Below, one piece after another: positions 36,653 through 47,513 of a DNA stretch of 64,000 bases. The stretch is from Penelope pileata (Eukaryota > Chordata > Aves > Galliformes > Cracidae), in assembly GCA_013396635.1 (NCBI GenBank), contig WBMW01000077.1, forward strand, positions 90,743 through 154,742. Reading direction: 5' to 3'. Under the pieces are notes generated by a model. The model saw nothing but the letters and a program-made list of their open reading frames with translations. It had not been told where the DNA came from and did no database searches. Position 1 is the stretch's first letter. Every line of letters starts with the position of its first letter. The translations under genes and the position numbers were made by a program.

Positions 36653-37954
36653 TATATGTATCTTGATTGATCTAGATTATTGGGAATGAGATCAGCTTAA
36701 ACTCAGAAGAAATGAACATATTAATAAGTGTTTTTTATTTGTTTTTGTTTCTTTGTTTGTCTCTATCTATAAGATTCATCTTTGCATTAGACCTTGAGGA
36801 AAACGTAAATTGTGAAAACTCTCACTTTGGTTTTAGTTGCAGGCAGGAATGCTGCAACATTTTGCACTGCATATTCCATAAACACTTCAGTCTGGATTCT
36901 CATGAAATAGTTTTAATATTCTTTTCATTGGTGTCTAACTTCATCACCTTTCAGGGTGCTTTTTATTTACAACAGTTTTTCAAAAAGAACCAAAAGTAAC
37001 CTGCCTTTGCTTGTTAATGGGTTATCTGCACATCTTTTATGAAAGATCTTTCCTTAAAGGATCATGAGTATGTGAAATAGAAGACAATATAAGTTTCTGA
37101 AGAATGTATAAAATAAACTAGAATTCTTTAAAGAACATCTCTTAGCACAAACATTCTGAATTGTCTGATGCACAAAATAAGCAGTGGTCAATGAATTTTA
37201 AGGTTGATTAGATTATGTTTATTATGTAAATAGAAACATTTTTCCTGCTGTGACTAATTATTTTGAAAAGTCCCACAAATGTTTTGTCCACTACTAATAA
37301 AAATACCATTATTAATAGTAAGCAGTGGCACTGAATAATATCCAAAACAATATTCTATTCCTGTTTTATGAAACACAGAACAAATGTGAATCTGTGACCA
37401 AACTATTTCAGAAATATTCTCACTAATACTAATTACATAGTAATGTAATTCTAATGTTCTTTACCTTCAGTCTATTTAGTCATCTTACTGATCTAAGACT
37501 ACCTGTACCTACTGTTCTGAGAAAGTAATGTTATTTTATATCTCAGTTCCACAGACTCATTCAGTATATACTTTCAGTGCCTTGCAACCAGGCTTTCTTC
37601 ATGAATTGTCAGTTTATATGCTTACAGAAGCATTTTCAAGACTTACTGCAGCATCCAGCGGTTTATGGCGTGTTCAGCTTCATTACTACGTTTGCTGTGC
37701 TTACATAGCAATACTTTTCATGCTAACTGCTTGTTGAGAATTGCTGTATATCATACTGACCTGTAGGACTCTTCCTCACATGTGGTATTTACCCATTAAC
37801 CATCTGGTGCTGTGACACTTTCCCAAACTGTTAGAATACAAGTATCACAACTGTTCCTGAGAGAAGGAAGCTGATCTGCTGAATCTTCTGCTTAAATCTT
37901 AGAAATTAATAGGTTATAACAGAAACACTCAATAAGTGCTCTTCCCAATTAATG
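36653..37954. other. AT-rich intergenic sequence
   Basis: No recognised feature. Open frames (36712-36999, 37528-37737) are hydrophobic and not convincing. Confidence 0.45.
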
Positions 37955-38165
37955 TTCAATTTTTGGTACTGCACATTATTTTTTCATAAACAGTTTTCAG
38001 AAGGCCTATTAGCCTTAATGTGTTCACAATACACTGGTGAATCGTGAGAGAATGATTTTCTTGAACATACAAAAAAAATTCTAAAATAATTTTCAAGAAC
38101 TTGACAGAGGGTGTACGGGGCACTCGTATTCCCAGGCACTCTTGGAGACAGTCTGAAGCTTGCTG
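37955..38165 (-). CDS. Exon-like open block, unidentified
   Basis: On the minus strand a strong acceptor-like tract (TTTTTTTCTATGTATCTGCCCAG, in part, 38187-38166) is followed in phase 0 by about 65 open codons starting QQASDCLQEC. They continue LGIRVPRTPSVKFLKIILEF, then QENHSLTIHQCIVNTLRLIG and LLKTVYEKI, ending at a stop at 37956. The composition suggests amphipathic helices. No clear donor site was found, so it would be a terminal exon or a chance frame. I do not recognise the family. It lies just outside the mariner copy starting at 38297. Confidence 0.2.
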
Positions 38166-38296
38166 CTGGGCAGATACATAGAAAAAAAGCATACTGTAGC
38201 AAATCACACCAGGTTCATGTCTATTGCCATGGCCTCCAAGGCTTTCCAAAGTTTGTATCAAACAGATTTCACATCTATCATATCCGCAATATATTA

Positions 38297-38841
38297 TGTA
38301 GGTCACTCTGAAAGTACTGCGTCCTATTTATTTCATGGAAACTACAGCGTATACTAAGAGTACAATAGCACTGTTTGATAGAGCAAATTCTCAGCTATAA
38401 AACACTCTTTTTCAACACTGTCACCACCATTAGCTATGCAATTTCTCCAGTGATGAAAAAGAGCCTGTATGTCATGCTCATACAAGTCTGCAGCAGCGGA
38501 AATGACCCACTGTCACTGCCACTGCTGAAACACACCACCCACAGTGCTCACATCCACTGTTTGGACTCCACAAACATTCAGCAACCATCAATGAATGTCA
38601 ATGGGTGCATTTTTTTCAGCATGGAGGAAATAAATTGCATGCCTTTGCTTTGTATGCACTTCCACGTTAGACTCTATTTTGTCAGACTGCCTCTCTGCTG
38701 CCATCTGTCGTATCGCAACAAAATGGAACAGAATATTGATGGGAAGGTTCAGTCTCTACTGCCATGCCACCACCATTCACTTATGTTGTCATGGGCCAAC
38801 ATAAAAAAAAATTGGAAGCATTACGTTCAGAGCAGCCCTTA
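38297..38841 (-). mobile_element. Internally deleted mariner (Galluhop type), both ends present
   Basis: Termini TGTAGGTCACTCTGAAAGTA (38297) and TACGTTCAGAGCAGCCCTTA (to 38841) are flanked by TA at 38295-38296 and 38842-38843. On the minus strand the remnant encodes two separated parts of a mariner transposase: an N-terminal helix-turn-helix zone (VDVSTV-like) and the C-terminal zone normally reading YEHGMQAL...ANGGDYVEK. The catalytic DDD core is absent. At 545 bp it is less than half of a full mariner. Frames are broken. Confidence 0.9.
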
Positions 38842-40096
38842 TAGTATGAAAGGTGTTAAAAATGCCATTGGAAAGCATTTTTGTAGATTTTCCTAAGTGC
38901 TCTGTTTCACAATAGCACTGGTAGCTCTAAAACTTTCTTCTGTGAATTTTTAATTTCTAACATGTGTTGCTTATGTTTAATTTAATATGAATCAATCGTC
39001 AATCCAGAAATATCAAGCCATAATAATAATAGTCTTTAAAAAAAACATATTGTCCCGGTCTTTGTGTTTGCACTCAAAATTATGAGTTGAAAAAAAAAAA
39101 AATGTTGTGATTGCTTTTGAGAAAATGCATATATTGGGGTGCTTAATTACATAATTTACATGTAATTTGGCAAAGGTAATTCAGCACTAAATATTTAATA
39201 TGTCACTTGTATCTACAACCTATTCATCTTGAAATTGATTTTGGATATCAAATCAGAGCAATTTAGGAAGTACTTTTAACTTTTGTGTAGTTCAGTTCTT
39301 TCTGACTGTACAGAAGAGCAAGGCAAACTGTCTCATGTTGAAGGATATTGACTTGCACGGTTTCATGCTTCTCCTTATCTCATCCGTTCTAAGAATGATA
39401 CCCCCTGACGTCTCTGTTGCACGGTCTTGAGAACAAATTAGTCTTCTTGCACTTTTCCACATTCTTCATGAAATATATTTAAACGGAATATATAATCTAG
39501 AAGGCAGAAGCAAATATATTTTTTTAAGCTGATCTGGACTTTATCAGTAGTGGGAATTCACACCCATCTCAGTGGATCTCCTCCCCTTTTAATTTCTACA
39601 GTTTTAAGAGGATCAGTGTAGAATAATGAAATTTAGCATGAAATTTCTATATTTCTTTGTAGAGAGTATTCCATCATTTAGAGATCTTGGAAGCGGGAGA
39701 AAGCAAAACAAACAAATAAACCAACCAACACAAACTACATAACATTGAAACAGATAACCAACATGAATTTAATACAAATATTTACACAAAGTAAGAGTGA
39801 AGAAAAACACAATGAAATGAGGAAACAAAACAAAACACTCCAGTTTTATATCAATTTAAAGCTTAAGTATTTTCATGAAAATATTGGTTAAAATTTTAAT
39901 TTTTAACAAAATCCTGCAAGAGAAATGTAGCTTGATGATGCAGAAATTGCATTTGAAACCTGTGCTACTTAATTATTGACTTCTTCCTTTTACTTACTTC
40001 TTAAATATTGATTGGAGGATGAGGAGAAGAAGAGAGCAAAGAAGACAATCAAACAATGTCAATAAATTGTACATCACTCCTGATTTTCAGCTTCTA
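38842..40096. other. AT-rich intergenic sequence
   Basis: No recognised feature. An A-run lies at 39090-39102. Confidence 0.5.
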
Positions 40097-40237
40097 TGAG
40101 GGCTGCTCTGAAAGTCATGACTCCTATTTTATTATGTTGGCCCATGGCATCAGAAGCAAATGGTGGTGATATAGAAGCAGAGGTTGAGCCTTGTCACCAG
40201 TATTCTATTACATTTTGTTGTCACAGGACAGATTGCA
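40097..40237 (+). mobile_element. mariner (Galluhop type) 5' end fragment
   Basis: It starts with TGAGGGCTGCTCTGAAAGTC after a TA (40095-40096). It continues with TATTTTATTATGTTGGCCCA, GTTGAGCCTTGTCACCAG and ACATTTTGTTG, and breaks off after GACAGATTGCAG. The other terminus is missing. Confidence 0.88.
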
Positions 40238-40839
40238 GCATCATCTATAACATTTGCAATGAAAGTTTCCTGAAACAAATTTCTTAAAAGCATGATAGCA
40301 GACCTTCTACTAGTTGTAACTAAAAGATTAAGTGGATGCTGGCTCTTCTATTTGCAAAACATACAAAAACAGGAAGTAGAGAAAAAAACAGTGAAAAAGT
40401 AAAAAGAATGATACACAGTTATTCCTGAGTAACCTGTGTGAGAGTATACATCAAATAAAGATTCATTACTGCATACGATTTTAAAGAATCTTTTAAAGAA
40501 TTATAATGTCTGTTTGATGTCTTTTTGTATTTATATTTTCTATTATGAAAGATAGTAAAAGATACAACCACTGCTGAAGAAACAGTGAACATTTTGATAG
40601 TTGAATGGGAGAAATAGAAATGATCACAGACGCCCACATAGTACTTCTTTCTGTGCATCTTAATTTTATCTTAAGACAAACCAAATTCTGCATGTTTTCT
40701 CTGCCAAAAAGTCATCTTTGTTCTTTATTGTCAATTCCTACATCTTTTTGAATTAAATTTCTCCAAATGAAGGCAGAAATTGATTATTTTGATTATTACC
40801 TTTCAGATTGGTCACAATTTCCTTAAAGTCCCCATTTTA
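40238..40839. other. AT-rich intergenic sequence
   Basis: No recognised feature. Confidence 0.5.
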
Positions 40840-41300
40840 CATAGGTCACTTGGCAAACGATGCCTCCCATTTATTTCCATGAATACAACAGATACAAAGA
40901 GCACAATAGTACTGTTCAATAGGGAAAATTCTCAGTTTTCTCTAATTTTCTCTAGCTTTCAGCATAGTCACCACCATTAGCTATACGTTTTCTCCAGTGA
41001 TGAAAATGAGCTTGCATACCATGCTTATGAAAATCTGCACCAGTGGAGGGGATCACTGTCACTGTCGTCACTGCTGAAACACACCATCCACTGCCTCACT
41101 AAGCTCACATCCACTGTTTGATCTTCATAAACATTCAGCAAGCATCAATGAATGTCAATGGTTGCAATTTTTTTGTATGGAAGAATTAAATTCCACACCA
41201 CTGCTTCATACGCACTCCCATGTCAGAAGCCATTTTGTCAGACTGCCCCTCTGCTGCCATCTGTCACATGACCACACAATTTAATATTGTTGGGAAGGTA
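40840..41300 (-). mobile_element. mariner (Galluhop type), internally deleted and truncated
   Basis: The 3' terminus CATAGGTCACTTGGCAAACG is at 40840, next to TA (40838-40839). The body matches the copy at 38297 block by block: CACCACCATTAGCTAT, TTTTCTCCAGTGATGAAAA, CATCAATGAATGTCAATGG, TTTTGTCAGACTGCC. It has the same central deletion that fuses the N- and C-terminal transposase parts. It stops after GTTGGGAAGGT, so the 5' terminus is lost. Confidence 0.9.
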
Positions 41301-42002
41301 AATGTATTCTTTCTTGATTTTTTTTTTTTTAAATCTTTGGACTTCCAAAATAGGGATAAATAATTCATGCTAGGATCCACAATATAAAGGTAAAAACTGC
41401 TTTGTTTCAGAAAACTTCTATGGTTGCAACAATCCTTCATTTCCTCTTCTTTCTGTACATTCCTGGCTTGGTAGACTTCCTATTGATAGTTCAGACTATG
41501 CTCTCTAGCCTTTTAGCTTTTTTTTTAAACTGTTTTTATACTGAACAATGCTCGTATCTCCAGTGTTTGTTCCTTCCAAAATTCTTTCTAATTTCAGGAT
41601 ATTTCAAATCTTTTACTCCTCCACCCAGGAGGCTGGTGACTTTCACGCTAATATTTTCTCTTAAAAACTCATGTCGTTTCCAGTGTGCCCCATCAGTTCT
41701 TGCTCTCCATAAGCTTGTGTCTTTTTCTGTCATCATAACCTTTGTATTGATCAGTATAGCTTTGCACTACAGGCATTATGGATTTATTTAATATCATTCA
41801 TATATTTAAAGTAATCTTGAGACTTTGGCAGAACAATAAAATGTATTATTAGGAAAAAGTCAACTTATTTCCCTGTCCACATAACTATCAAAATTATCTT
41901 AAGTGATTAAGCCTAGTTATTTCTGGCAGCAAAAGCAGCAAATAGCTATCATTTGTATCAGTCTGTTATGCCAAGCAGAATGTTTGATTTCATAAATAAT
42001 AC
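41301..42002. other. AT-rich intergenic sequence
   Basis: A 129-codon plus frame (41402-41791) is rich in F and L. It is overlapped by a minus frame and matches nothing I recognise. No repeat recognised. Confidence 0.45.
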
Positions 42003-42285
42003 CTGGAGGTGTTTTGACCCAAAATAGGCAAGTTTATAGACTTGGTTAATGTTGAATTTCTCACTGTTTTTTTCAAGTTTCCAGCCTCCATGGCATTCCT
42101 TGCAATCTCTTGGATTTTTACTTGAAGTTTAGTGCACAGCCTGGTGAATTCCTCCTCTGTCCTTGCAATACCAATGGGAAATTCTAGGAAATGCAGATGC
42201 TTCAGTTTGTGTTCAAGTAAATATACAGTTCATTCAGCCTGACTCCTCAGGGGGTTTTCAGCCTGGATGTGAAAAGTAAAACTCT
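42003..42285 (-). pseudogene. Exon-like block with one in-frame TGA, unidentified
   Basis: Read on the minus strand, an acceptor-like ATATTTCTTTCAG ends at 42286. A frame then runs for about 93 codons to a donor-like CTCCAG/GTATTATT (exon end 42003). The translation begins SFTFHIQAENPLRSQAE, meets one TGA, then continues TVYLLEHKLKHLHFLEFPIG, IARTEEEFTRLCTKLQVKIQ, EIARNAMEAGNLKKTVRNS. The mixed charged/hydrophobic composition is far from the F/I/L-rich chance frames nearby. The TGA could be a sequencing error, a polymorphism or a real inactivating mutation. The family is not recognised; the reading is inference. Confidence 0.3.
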
Positions 42286-44735
42286 CTGAAAGAAATATTT
42301 TTACGTGTTTCACTTAAAACTTTATTTCTGTCCTCTGGCTTTAATAGAAAAGTAGCAGTTACAAAAGATGTGTTGACTCTGCCTCCTTCACCTACTATGT
42401 TTTATATTATTTTAAGTAGGATTTCCATGGACAATAGCAGAGAAAAACGGATGGATGTGGAAGGAAGGAAGATCCAGTTATTTTTTTGCTTTGTTTTGTT
42501 TGTTTATTTTTTACCTCATAAAATCTGTGGCTAAAAAAATGCAGCACAATTTTAGTCTGCCACAAATGAGAAAAAGTCACCCCTGAAGATGCACATTGTG
42601 TAAAATGCAATATGTTCAGAGAATACAGTAAGTAATTATTTTTTCTCTCGGGATTTTTTGTACAAGACCTTTTTTAAATTTCTGTAGAAAGTGAGTTCAT
42701 CAAAATGTTTCAGCATTATTCAATCAGCTTGCAATATTCTTTCAGGAATGTCGCTCAAGAGCTCAAACTACTTTTATTTATTCTCCGTAATTATGGCTCG
42801 CTTATGAACTTAACTGAACTGAAACATTTAAAGTGCGTTTAGATGAGTTATTTGACTGTAGTTATCAATTTTAGGACTTGTGTCACTATAAATATAAAAA
42901 AAATTCAAAAGTGAAAGTTTGAAAATAATTAACTAGTTTTTTTAGAACTCTGTGCTGTAAAAATCAGCTCAGTTGTCACATAATTTGCAATAATTTGTTA
43001 ACACTAAAAACAAAAATACATGCTAATATATTTTTCTTCTTAAGTTACTATGTGCAATGCCTCTTAACCTCATTATTTCTCTGTTTGCTAATAGCTGACC
43101 AATTTATCTAATCAAACGAAATTGTGAATAGTTGTCCTTGGTTTATTTCTTCCTTCTTCCTATTAATGTACTACAAAATATCATAATTATTGGACTTTAT
43201 CAGTTTTCTTCTCTAATATAAACCTAAGATAACTCCTGTTGAAGGTAGTAAAGTTGTCTTGATGCATACGACATCAGAACCAGTCTACATAGTATGTTTC
43301 CAAAGACAGCAAACAACATATATAGCTGAGTTATCAAAATACACAATTTTATTGAAATGCTTCTTTTATACTTCCTGTTATAGCTTATTAGCATAGGGAA
43401 AATCCTCTGAAAGAAGTGCCTAAGACATAAAATACATAAATTTTAATTCAGTGGTGAAAGTTTTCATAAAGGTAGAGGACTGTAAATTTGTTGTTTTGCT
43501 CATCACATGTAATATTTTGTAACTTTCAAATGTTATTCAAATTCAAGATTCAGGCAACTTTATTCTTCAGCTGCTCCACTAGGGATCTATAATAAAAGAA
43601 AGAAAGAGCATTTATAGACTGAAAAAGAAGTCTTTTTGGAAAAGGAATGAATTTAAGAACATTTAGATAACCTCAGGAAATATCTGCAGGTACTCACAGA
43701 AAGACAAGAAGCATTGTTCTAGAGCATTGTTTCTTCTCCCTGACTGAGGAATGAAGGAATCATCTCTTCTTCTATATTTAAGAGAAGGCCTATGATGAAA
43801 ATAATAGTCAACTCAAATAAACATGTTCAAAATATAACATATAACTGGGAAACATATAACTGAGAGTTTGGTTAATTTGTGTAGAAAGATGAACACCAGT
43901 TATAGATTACCATCTCTCTAGGGCAGAGATTTTGAGCTTGAGATATAGTTTCAGAGATCTGTTTTTCCGCCTCATGAATAAATTTGTATGAACTTCATTT
44001 AAAAGTCCCATTAAAACTTAAATTAATGGCAAATGTGCAAAGCTCCTGTGTGAAGAAAATACTGTCATACATTGAGAAAAAAGATCCCTCCAGTGAACTA
44101 TGGAGAAATAGCAGTAGTTAACCACTTGAGAGATGGATACTCACATGAATGAAATTTCTTTTATTGACTTTATTAGGTAATTCTTGATCCATTTAAAAAG
44201 TTAAAAATAAAATTAATTAATGTGTTTAATTATCTATCAACCTTGGCTAATACTATTGCACAAGACATTCTCAGACACTGAAGAAAAATATTCTTCTGTT
44301 CCAATATCACTAGTAAATAGTCCCTTCTATAAGGAATCGTAACTGGCTCATGTCTCCTTAAGGAGTTGTTATTTGAACAGAAGTCTATAAGGTTCGTAGA
44401 GGTTAGCATCAATGACTAAGCCTGTCAGTTTAGAATCTTCTGTTGACTTACTCATTCACTTCTATTGTTCTATGAATAAAAAAGAACTGGAGGGAATATT
44501 AAGAAACAAAGCACCCACTTGGGAAGCTGAGGAGAAATTTATTGCAATAATAAGACTTTAACTGACTTACATTAGAGTTGTATCTCCAGATGTACCTTCT
44601 GGCAAAGCATCTATCTATGGAGAGTCTTTTCCTAAGCTAAAACCGCTTTCTAGGTTAGGCAATAAAGAAGGGGAAAAAAAAATCCTGACTGATGAAAGCA
44701 GACTATAAGTGGGTGAAGATACGGATCTAGGAAAA
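42286..44735. other. AT-rich intergenic sequence
   Basis: No recognised gene or repeat. It is very AT-rich, with small chance frames only. Confidence 0.5.
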
Positions 44736-44904
44736 AGGATCACCTCTGCTGGTGCAGGTGATGCAGAGAATGGTGGTGACTATGTTGAAAAATAGGGTTT
44801 TGTAGGTGAGAATTTCCTCAATCCAATAGTGTTATTGTGCTCTTTGTATCTATTGTAGTTTCAATGGAAATAAATAGGAACAATTACTCTTGGAGCAACC
44901 TACA
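44736..44904 (+). mobile_element. mariner (Galluhop type) 3' end fragment
   Basis: It starts in GGATCACCTCTGCTGGTGCA, the deletion-junction area of the other copies. It runs through AATGGTGGTGACTATGTTGA (NGGDYVE in the transposase) to the terminus TGGAGCAACCTACA, followed by TA (44905-44906). CR1-like sequence begins at once after it. Confidence 0.88.
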
Positions 44905-44906
44905 TA

Positions 44907-46241
44907 ACTGTTGTCTGTTATAGAATACCTGACTAGGATGAAAAAGTGGATGAGGTCCATTACAGACAGATAGAAGTAGCCACATGTTCACAGGCACACA
45001 TCCTCAGGGGAGTTTAAACACTTCATTGTCTTCTGGAAAGACAACTCTACAGGTCATAAGCAACCCAGGAAGCTACTGGAGAGCACTGGTAATTTTCTTA
45101 CTCAGGCAGTGGAGGGGCCAATAAGAACAGGTGCTCTGCTGTTCTTCATACTCACAAAGAAAAAATGACTTGTTTTGGATGCCGTGGTTGAAGGCAGCCT
45201 TGCCTGCAGTGACCATGAGGTGGTGGTGCCCAGGAAATTAGTGTAAGGAAGAGAATTACAACCAAGCTCACAACCTGGACTTCAGGAGAGAAAACATTAG
45301 CGTCTTCAAAGATCTGATTGAAAGAGTCCCATAAGATAAGACCTTTGAGGGAAAAGGTGCCTAAGAAAGCTGGTTAGAGTTCAAGGATCACCTCTTCCAA
45401 GCTCAAAGATGGTCCGTCCTAACATATAAGAACATGGATAAAAATGTGAGGAGGCCTTCATGGATGACAAGGAGCTCCTGAAAGAAAAAAAAAAAAACAA
45501 AAACAACAACAAAAAAGCCCCACTGCATTCCAGATACCAGTATTTGCTGGTTGCCACTGAGCTAGTCAGCAGGTTGGCAGAAAAAGACCTAAGTTTAATT
45601 TAGGTCACAACAAGTTGAGCATAAATCAGCAATGTGCTTTCGCTGCAAACAAGGTTAATGGTACCATGGGCTCCTTCAGGCACAGTATTGCCAGAAGGGT
45701 GAGAATGGTGATCATTCCCCTGTCCTCAATACTGTTGAGACCACATTTGTGGTGCTGTGTCCAGTTCTGGGCTCCCTAGTTCAAGAGAGGCATACTGGAG
45801 AGAGTCTAATGAAGGGCCATGGGGATGATTAAAAGGACCAGAGCATCTCTCCTGTGAGAGAAAGCAGACAATTGGGAATGTTCAGCCTGGATAAGGGAAA
45901 TATGAAGGGGATCTTACCAATATCTATAAATACTTGCAAAGAAGGTACAAAAAGGATGGAGTCAGACTTTTTTTTCAGTAATGCCTAATGCCAGGACAAG
46001 AGACAGTGGCCATAAATGACAACACAGCAAATTCTGTTTGAATATCAGAAAACACCTCTTCACTGTGATGGTGGCCAAGCACCGGCACAGGTTTCTCAAA
46101 GAGGTTGAGGAGCCAGCATCCATGGAAATATTCAAAATCCAACCAGACATATTTCAGGGCAAATGGCTTGAGGTGTCCCTGCCTGAGCAGGGGATTGGAC
46201 CAGATGGTCTCCAGAGGTCCCATCCAATCTAAATCATTCTT
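44907..46241 (+). mobile_element. CR1 LINE with ORF2 endonuclease remnant and deleted RT
   Basis: The left part matches CR1 ORF2 (late endonuclease domain and linker): CCTGACTAGGATGAAAAAGT (44932), GGCAGCCTTGCCTGCAGTGACCATG (in part, 45195-45219), CTGGACTTCAGGAGAG, GAAAGCTGGTTAGAGTTCAAGG. At 45486-45525 an A-rich stretch replaces most of the RT domain. Sequence resumes at AAGTTGAGCATAAATCAGCA (the MSQQCA zone) and proceeds to the 3' UTR with CATCCAATCTAAATCATTC. Many stops and frameshifts mark it as an old copy. Confidence 0.88.
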
Positions 46242-46651
46242 TTTCTCCAAATTGTTTATCTCTAAAAATAGCTGAAGATGACATGATAACGCTTTTAGAG
46301 AGGAAGAGAGAGATATCTGCAATTTAGTAAGTTACTTCCAAGAAATAAGAAAATATTTAATTCTGGACAATTATCTCCATACTGATGGAAGACAAAGCTT
46401 TGATTGACTCAACAGCTGTCTAAGGATTCTTTCTATATTGTATTACCCCTCAATAGCTAAGCCCTTAGCTGAAACAGCAATGAAAAATAATGAGAAGGGC
46501 AAAGATCTGTTTCTTTTTCCAGTTTTGGGAGAAAGGCTGTATCTTATTTTTTACCTTTTATTTGCTGGAATTCTTATTTCATAGTTTAAAATACATTAAG
46601 CATTCTAGAATAGATATTTCATGTTCCCTTATTTCATAAAAAATAATTCTA
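46242..46651. other. Intergenic spacer between two CR1 copies
   Basis: No recognised feature. Confidence 0.5.
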
Positions 46652-47265
46652 ACAGTGTACACTTACAGTCCAGAAGGCCAGCTGTATCCTGGGCTGCATC
46701 AAAAGAAGGGTGGCCAACAGTGCAAGAGAAGTCATTGTCCCTCTCTGCTCTGCCCTTGTGTGGCCCCATCTGGAATACTGCATCCAGACCTGGGGCCTCC
46801 AGCACAAGAAAGACATGGAGTGGATAAAGAGTCCAGAGGAGGGTCATGAAGATGATCAGAGGGCGGAAGCATCTCTCTTATGAAGAAAAGCTGAAGGAGC
46901 TGGGCTTGTTCAACCTGGAGAAGATTCAGGAGAGACCCCATTGTGACCTTCCAGTACTAGAAGGGAGCTTATAAACAGGAGGAAGATTGACTTTTTACGC
47001 AGTCTGATAGTGACAGAAGAAGCGAAATGGCTTTAAACTAAAATAGGGATATTTAGATTAAGTATTAGAATTTTTTTTTACTCAGAGGTTGGTGAGGCAC
47101 TGGAATATGTTGCCCAGAGAGAATGTGAATGCCCCATTCCTGGAGGTGTTCAAGACCAGGTTGAACGTGTCCTGGACAGCCAAGTTTAGTCATTGGTACC
47201 CCTGCTTATGGCAGGGGGGTTGGAAATTTAAGGTTTCTTCCAACCCAAACTGTTCTATGATTTTA
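46652..47265 (+). mobile_element. CR1 LINE 3' part
   Basis: It begins in the C-terminal RT region (CAGAAGGCCAGCTGTATCCT, GGCTGCATCAAAAGAAG), continues with GAGAAGATTCAGGAGAGACC and the 3' UTR (CCATTCCTGGAGGTGTTCAA), and ends AACTGTTCTATGATTTTATT. It is 5'-truncated with no usable open frame. Confidence 0.93.
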
Positions 47266-47513
47266 TTAATTTAATAGGTAAAACTAAACGAAATCATCCC
47301 CAAAGTTCAAATTGTATTAACTAAAACTACAAATCTGGGAATCATCATGGAAGCTTTGTAATTCTATAGCCCCAGTTTTGCAAAGGGTATTGAAGAAGAG
47401 ACTGTCTTGAGGATTCCCCCTGAAATAAAGCTCTATTGGAACTAAAGAACTACACAGCAAATTACCTAAACACAGAAGTTACCCTAAATATACAGTGTTG
47501 TCTCAAAAATATA

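Noticed and set aside
41402..41791. 129-codon plus frame
   Set aside because: Rich in F and L, overlapped by an opposite frame, no homology recognised; typical of AT-rich chance frames.
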